From CAYMWF01 sp964394085 [NCBI: uncultured Gemmatimonadota bacterium] (GTDB taxonomy: Bacteria > GCA-2686955 > CAYMWF01), in assembly GCA_964394085.1 (NCBI GenBank), contig CAYMWF010000001.1, forward strand, positions 1 through 38,222: a stretch of 38,222 nt of DNA, given 5' to 3'. Shown here piece after piece: positions 33,933 to 38,222 of this stretch (position 1 is the stretch's first letter; every line of letters starts with the position of its first letter). A program made the translations under genes and the position numbers. Below the pieces are notes generated by a model. The model made no database searches. It was not told the DNA's origin and saw only the letters and a program-made list of their open reading frames with translations.

Positions 33933-35342
33933 TTACTTCACCCAGTCGATCAGGCCGCGCTCCTCGTCGGTGCCCGGTATGGTGTTGTCTAGGATGAAGG
34001 CGAAGAGTCCGCCCACCGCCATCCCCGTCTTGCCTATGGTCGAGAGCATGTCGGCCAGCCAGGAAAGGCCGGGGCCGAAGTCGAGCGGGTGTGCGGCGAA
34101 GTATTGCGGCATCGAGAGCCCCATGAAGAAAGCGAAACCGATGATGAAGAGGTTGCGGGTGGAGTTCAGGTCTACGAACTGCAGGTTCGATATGCCGACC
34201 GCCGCGATCATGCCGAAGAGGGCGCAGTACATGCCTCCGACGATCGGGTCTGGTATCGTGGTGAAGAGTGCTCCGAACTTCGACACGGTGCCGAGGAGGA
34301 CCATTATCACGGCGCCGTACTGGACGACCCTGCGCGAAGCCACGCGTGTCAGTCCGATGGCGCCGATATTCTCGGAGTAAGAGGTCGTCCCGTTGCCTGT
34401 GCCGAAGATTCCAGCGATGAAACAGCCTATCCCTTCGAAGGTGATGCCGCGGTTGATCAGGCGGGCCGACGGATTGGGCTCTCCCGCAAGGCGTGCGCAC
34501 GCGTAGTAATCACCGACAGATTCTATAATCGAGGCCAGGTAGCCAGCCAGCATCCCCACGAGGGCGGCCGCGGTGAACTTGGGGAGGCCCCACTGGAAGG
34601 GATAAGGGATTCTAATCCACGGAGAAGCGGCGATTTTGGATGTGTCGACATGGGAAGGATGACCGTCGTGGAAGAGGCCGGTCACCGTTCCGAGATAGGC
34701 CAGCAGCCAGGCAGTTGTTATGGCCAGCAGGATCGGGAAGAGCTCGAACATCCGGCGCCTGGTGCGGAGATGCTGAGAGAAAAGTATGATGAGAACGATT
34801 GTGGCTCCTCCCATCAGCCAGTCCTGCCCGGCTTTCGGAGCCCCGAAAGGGAAGAGGGCCAGACCGATGAGAGCTATCGTCGGTGCGATGGTGACGGGGC
34901 CTATGCGCCTCCGCATTTTGCCGGCGACTCCAGACAATCCGAACGCAATCTCGAAGAGGGCTCCGAGGATGATTGCTCCCTGCACATGCTGCATGCGCAC
35001 TTCCCAGCCGGCATTACCGAGGGCGGCCATCGAGCAGACGGCAATGGTGGGCGCCAGGAACGAGAAGGTGCCCCCCTGGACTATCGGCAGGCGGTTGCCC
35101 CAGGTGGTCTGCAGAATGGTGGTCAACCCGGAGACGAAAAACATGGTTGCGATAAGCGCCGCCAGATCGGCCGGATTTTCGATGCCGAGAGGCTCCGACA
35201 GGATTAGCGGTATAGCCACCGTGGAGCCGAACATGGTCAGGTAATGCTGCAGCCCCAGCACCCATCCCACGCGGGCCGGTGGGATGTCTTCGAGCCCGTA
35301 GATGAGATTCGCTCCGCGCACAGGTTTTTCCTCTTCACTCAC
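33933..35342 (-). CDS. NCS2/SLC23-type permease, close to SVCT
   Basis: A 469-aa polytopic membrane protein (12-14 hydrophobic segments) of the nucleobase-ascorbate transporter family, which moves uracil, xanthine/urate or ascorbate with H+ or Na+. The start YGLEDIPPARVGWVLGLQHYLTMFGSTVAIP, the IIESVGDYYACARLAG segment, FGTGNGTTSYSENIGAIGLTR and NLQFVDLNSTRNLFIIGF closely follow eukaryotic SVCT/SLC23 proteins. The signature Gln of uracil/xanthine permeases (QNxG) is replaced by Ser-Glu-Asn (SENIG), near the SPNIG form of SVCT. The substrate is unproven. It lies 54 nt after the PLP enzyme gene, as the last gene of a three-gene operon. Confidence 0.9.
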   Translation of the reverse strand: MSEEEKPVRGANLIYGLEDIPPARVGWVLGLQHYLTMFGSTVAIPLILSEPLGIENPADLAALIATMFFVSGLTTILQTTWGNRLPIVQGGTFSFLAPTIAVCSMAALGNAGWEVRMQHVQGAIILGALFEIAFGLSGVAGKMRRRIGPVTIAPTIALIGLALFPFGAPKAGQDWLMGGATIVLIILFSQHLRTRRRMFELFPILLAITTAWLLAYLGTVTGLFHDGHPSHVDTSKIAASPWIRIPYPFQWGLPKFTAAALVGMLAGYLASIIESVGDYYACARLAGEPNPSARLINRGITFEGIGCFIAGIFGTGNGTTSYSENIGAIGLTRVASRRVVQYGAVIMVLLGTVSKFGALFTTIPDPIVGGMYCALFGMIAAVGISNLQFVDLNSTRNLFIIGFAFFMGLSMPQYFAAHPLDFGPGLSWLADMLSTIGKTGMAVGGLFAFILDNTIPGTDEERGLIDWVK

Positions 35343-35396
35343 GTAAAATCTCCTGTTTCAAATACTTGAAACCGTGGCGATCGGGCGACCCGCCCC

Positions 35397-36839
35397 TCAA
35401 CGCCGGCGGCGGCCGAACCGTTCCCGGAGCTTGAGGAAGAGGATGCCGGCTTTTGTCGCCAGGTCGGGGGCTTCCTTCCCCTCGAGATCGGGCATCTTGC
35501 CGTCGGGGCCGTACATGTCGAGCATCATCTTGAGCACCTGCTGCCTGATCATCCCCCTGAGCGGCACCTTGGAGATCATTCCGTACATGGCGGCGCCGCC
35601 CGAAGTGGCGAGCTCCGGGTTCCTGCGGATGAAGTCGACCGCTTCGGCCAGGTCGTCGAGGAATCGATCGGCCGAGGCGGCGTGGGCCGGGGTCACCATG
35701 GCGTGGAGGCACTCGGGACGGTGCTGGCGGTCGATGTACCAGCCTTTCTGCTCCATCCGGTCCGCCACCGCGTATACATTCAGGTCTTTCGTGTTCGATG
35801 CATAGGCGAAGACGCTCATGTGAGGCTCGCCGAGCACTTCCAGTTCGGGGATGGCGTTGATTCCGTCGATCATCTTTTTAGTGGTTTCCATAATCACCCG
35901 GGCGGCGTCCACGTAGCCCTCTTCGCCCATCGCCTGGAGCACCGCCCACGCCGCCGCTATGGAGCCGCCGGGGCGGGTGCCGAGGAGGGCGGAGGAGCCG
36001 AAGATCCCCCCCGGCCAGTTTTCATAAACGAACATCTGGTGCTTGAGGGTGTTGACGTTCCGGTAGATGATGGCGGATGCGCCCTTGGCGGCGTATCCGT
36101 ATTTGTGGACATCCGCCGTCATCGACATCACGGCCGGCACCCTGAAGTCGAATACCGGCACCCGGTATCCGAGCTTCTCCACCCAGGGGAGCAGGAAGCC
36201 GCCGAGGCATGAATCGACGTGGAGAGGGATATCGCGGTCGGCGGCAATCCCGCCCAGCTCCTCGATCGGATCCACTACGCCGTGCGGATAACTCGGGGCC
36301 GATCCGACGATCAGAACGGTATTGCGGTTCACAAGCTTTCGAACCGCGTTCACGTCGACCCTGAAATCGGGTCCGAGGGGGGCGTGTTTCACCTTTACGC
36401 CGAAATAGGAAGCGCCCTTTTCGAAGGCGACGTGGATCGATTCGGGCGCCACCATCTCCGGCTTCCTGATCCAGGGTTTGCGGGTTCGGGCCAGGTCGCG
36501 ATACGTCTTTACCGCGAGGAGACAGCTCTCGGTGCCGCCCGATGTCATGGTGCCGCACGTTCCCTCGTCGCCGTGGAGCATGGCGGCGGTTTGCCTGATC
36601 ACGTCGGTTTCGAACCGCTTGAGACTCTCGAAGGCCATCGGGTTGAGGGCGTTTTCAGAGAAGAACTTGTTGTGCGCCTCTTTCAGGAAGCGGTTGTGCT
36701 CTTCGCCCATGTAGTAGACGAGGCTGAAAGTCTGGCCGTCGCGGTAGTTGACGTCGCCGCTGCGGTAATGCTCCATCTCGGCGAGTATCTCCTGCCTGTC
36801 GCGGCCCTTCGCCGGTATCCTTGAAATCCCAGGATCCAT
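35397..36839 (-). CDS. PLP-dependent lyase/decarboxylase, sphingosine-1-phosphate-lyase-like
   Basis: A 480-aa fold-type I PLP enzyme. The PLP lysine is K246 in SMTADVHKYGYAAKGAS; H136 in SIHVAFEKGASYFG should stack on the cofactor, and D209 in IPLHVDSCLGGFLLP should contact the pyridine nitrogen. CGTMTSGGTESCLLAVKTYRD, PHGVVDPIEELG and YENWPGGIFGSSALLGTRPGG closely follow sphingosine-1-phosphate lyase rather than glutamate decarboxylase. S1P lyases cleave phosphorylated long-chain bases; bacterial homologues exist, some with that activity. The eukaryotic N-terminal membrane anchor is absent, so it is probably cytosolic. It starts 4 nt after the upstream DUF819 stop, so coupled. Substrate is inference; an amino-acid decarboxylase role is the alternative. 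Confidence 0.87.
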   Translation of the reverse strand: MDPGISRIPAKGRDRQEILAEMEHYRSGDVNYRDGQTFSLVYYMGEEHNRFLKEAHNKFFSENALNPMAFESLKRFETDVIRQTAAMLHGDEGTCGTMTSGGTESCLLAVKTYRDLARTRKPWIRKPEMVAPESIHVAFEKGASYFGVKVKHAPLGPDFRVDVNAVRKLVNRNTVLIVGSAPSYPHGVVDPIEELGGIAADRDIPLHVDSCLGGFLLPWVEKLGYRVPVFDFRVPAVMSMTADVHKYGYAAKGASAIIYRNVNTLKHQMFVYENWPGGIFGSSALLGTRPGGSIAAAWAVLQAMGEEGYVDAARVIMETTKKMIDGINAIPELEVLGEPHMSVFAYASNTKDLNVYAVADRMEQKGWYIDRQHRPECLHAMVTPAHAASADRFLDDLAEAVDFIRRNPELATSGGAAMYGMISKVPLRGMIRQQVLKMMLDMYGPDGKMPDLEGKEAPDLATKAGILFLKLRERFGRRRR

Positions 36840-36843
36840 CGCG

Positions 36844-38049
36844 TCATCCTCCCTGGAAGAGCGATCGCAGCACCTGGGCGGTCAGTATGCCGAGATAGTT
36901 GCCGATCGCGTAGCCGATGATTCCCGTGGTGAGTCCCGATATGATCACTTCGCGGTTCTTGAGCGCTCCTGCCACCACGGGCACGAAGGGGGGCGAGCAG
37001 ACAGCCGAGACCGACGTGATCAGGAACGTGTCGGTATCGATGCCCGCGAGCCTGCAGAGGAGCGCATGGATCATCATGCTGCCGAAGATCGCGAAGGTTA
37101 TATAAAGGAGAATCGTCCAGTTGATGTTGATCAGGATTCTCAGGTTCGCCATCGACGCCACCACGAGACAGAAGGCATAGATGAGATACATGCCGAGCTG
37201 GAACGATTTATCGATATGCCTCACCCGCGGTACGAAGGAAGCGCAGATGCCGAGGGTGGTGATGACCAGGATGGCGGTGGAAGCCCCGAGATCTTCCGGC
37301 ACCGCGAAAGTAGCGGCGAATCCGGTGGCGAAGATGATGATCGACAGGCCGAACGCTCCGAGGAGGGGCGGAACCACGCGCCTCGAGAAGATACCCTGGA
37401 ATTCGTCGACCCCTCCCGGGTCCGCGGCGCTCGGATCCGGGTCCGCCGCGTCCGGACCGGGTGCAGCCTCCCCCATGGTCCGGTTGTTTCCGCTTTTAAA
37501 CGGGGGAAGGAAGCGGTTGAAGAGGCGCTGGGCCGCCGTGATCAGGAAGGCGAGATACACGGCGGAGATGATCGTATCGTACGTGTGGGTGATGATATAG
37601 AGGTCGGGTTCGACCCCGAGGGCCGTCTTGATCGATGCCATGTTCGGCGTGCCCCCGGTGTAGACGCCCACGGCCATTCCCGCCACCTGCCACGCCGTGT
37701 CGAGTTTCGCCATCACCACGAGGAAACCGATTACCGCGCAGATCAGGACCGCCACGGTGGCGAACAGCATGGAGAGAATCGTCCTGCCGGCCAGCCTGAT
37801 CCATCGGGGGATGTCCATCGAGAATAGGACGAGCGGCAGGGCAAGGGCGATGATCACTCCCGACATGGTATCCAGAAGCCCGCCCGCGTCCGGCGGCAGG
37901 ATGCCGATGTTGCCGATTGCTATCCCCGCGAGGTAGCAGATCACGACCGCCCCCAGCTTATCCAGAAAGCTCGATTTGCGGCAGGAATGAATGACGAAAG
38001 CGGGGAATACCAGGTAGAAAACGATGAGCAGCGGTATCGGAACGTTCAT
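36844..38049 (-). CDS. DUF819 family membrane protein (YjcL-like)
   Basis: A 401-aa integral membrane protein with about ten hydrophobic helices in two similar halves: IPLLIVFYLVFPAFVIHS, GVYTGGTPNMASIKTALG, and a second half with TLGICASFVP and LITSVSAVCSPPFVPVVAGAL. The GGTPNM and CSPPFVPVVA loops are characteristic of DUF819, a family suspected to transport small organic anions but not well characterised. A hydrophilic Pro/Asp/Ala-rich loop lies between the halves (DAADPDPSAADPGG). ATG 38049 was chosen because GAGG lies 5 nt upstream; the frame stays open to a GTG at 38064. First gene of the operon with the PLP enzyme and the permease. Confidence 0.85.
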   Translation of the reverse strand: MNVPIPLLIVFYLVFPAFVIHSCRKSSFLDKLGAVVICYLAGIAIGNIGILPPDAGGLLDTMSGVIIALALPLVLFSMDIPRWIRLAGRTILSMLFATVAVLICAVIGFLVVMAKLDTAWQVAGMAVGVYTGGTPNMASIKTALGVEPDLYIITHTYDTIISAVYLAFLITAAQRLFNRFLPPFKSGNNRTMGEAAPGPDAADPDPSAADPGGVDEFQGIFSRRVVPPLLGAFGLSIIIFATGFAATFAVPEDLGASTAILVITTLGICASFVPRVRHIDKSFQLGMYLIYAFCLVVASMANLRILININWTILLYITFAIFGSMMIHALLCRLAGIDTDTFLITSVSAVCSPPFVPVVAGALKNREVIISGLTTGIIGYAIGNYLGILTAQVLRSLFQGG

Positions 38050-38167
38050 GACAACCTCATACACTCACCCGGAAACAGGGAGAAAAGGAAACAGGGAAAC
38101 ATGGAAGCGGCCTCATTCTACCCGCTCCGATCGAATTCGCGCAATTCTTTTTCCGCGGGGGACCACT

Positions 38168-38217
38168 GCACCGAAGCGGCGGCTTTTCCACGGTTGAAGG
38201 CAGCACCGAAGCGGCGG
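38168..38217. repeat. 35-bp-period repeat at the window end
   Basis: GCACCGAAGCGGCGG occurs at 38168-38182 and again at 38203-38217, with related bases after each copy (CTTTT, TTCTT). It may continue beyond the window as a tandem array. Confidence 0.5.
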
Positions 38218-38222
38218 TTCTT

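Noticed and set aside
34089-35207. 372-codon plus-strand frame opposite the permease
   Set aside because: It is an antisense shadow of a membrane protein gene, with charged low-complexity composition and no start signal.

Overview
The window reads as a fragment of a Gram-negative, probably uncultured bacterium of the FCB group; Krumholzibacteriota, Eisenbacteria or Latescibacterota would fit, but this is inference. The reasons are an outer-membrane DUF5916 protein, a Pmp-like beta-helix protein, a LamG/GHL-type multidomain secreted protein, several signal-peptide proteins without known relatives, and a moderately GC-rich background. No rRNA, tRNA, CRISPR array or prophage was seen.

Layout. 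(1) 1-1762: 3' part of a secreted purple-acid-phosphatase-like metallophosphoesterase. (2) 1806-10811, minus strand: a compact chemosensory operon in the order mcp, small STAS-like gene, cheA, cheW, cheB, cheR, cheY, cheX, mostly with 1-26 nt overlaps. A second cheY diverges from the mcp at 11088. No flagellar or pilus genes are present. (3) 11475-12038: a tandem TIGR04076-type protein. (4) 12232-15367: two glycosyltransferases. (5) 15338-18549, minus: an AlkD/COG4335-type DNA alkylation repeat protein coupled to a DUF5916 outer-membrane protein. (6) 18737-23661, plus: a secreted esterase with PDZ domain, a secreted transglutaminase-fold protein and a secreted protein with barrel-like features. 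(7) 23675-30197, minus: a LamG/glycosidase-like protein, a beta-helix protein and a small secreted protein. The last two share a C-terminal domain. Between them lies a noncoding island of about 0.65 kb with nested inverted repeats, a 16-bp palindrome, a 28-bp tandem duplication and a terminator that belongs to no recognised gene. (8) 30354-32859: a complete 2506-bp IS4-type insertion sequence with 17-bp inverted repeats, a 10-bp target duplication and a DUF6788 passenger gene. (9) 33087-33476: an orphan receiver whose phosphoacceptor Asp is replaced by Gly. (10) 33933-38049, minus: an operon of a DUF819 membrane protein, a sphingosine-1-phosphate-lyase-like PLP enzyme and an SVCT/NCS2 permease.

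How they work together. The che operon is a full excitation and adaptation set: receptor, kinase, coupling protein, methyltransferase, methylesterase, response regulators and a phosphatase. The CheB receiver has lost its phosphorylation site and CheA carries an incomplete receiver, so feedback may be wired unusually. The secreted proteins in 18.7-30.2 kb look like surface hydrolases and adhesion-type proteins. The last operon looks like uptake plus intracellular breakdown of a small substrate. The best candidates for something undescribed are the structured noncoding island at 28.5-29.2 kb and the set of phosphorylation-defective receivers.
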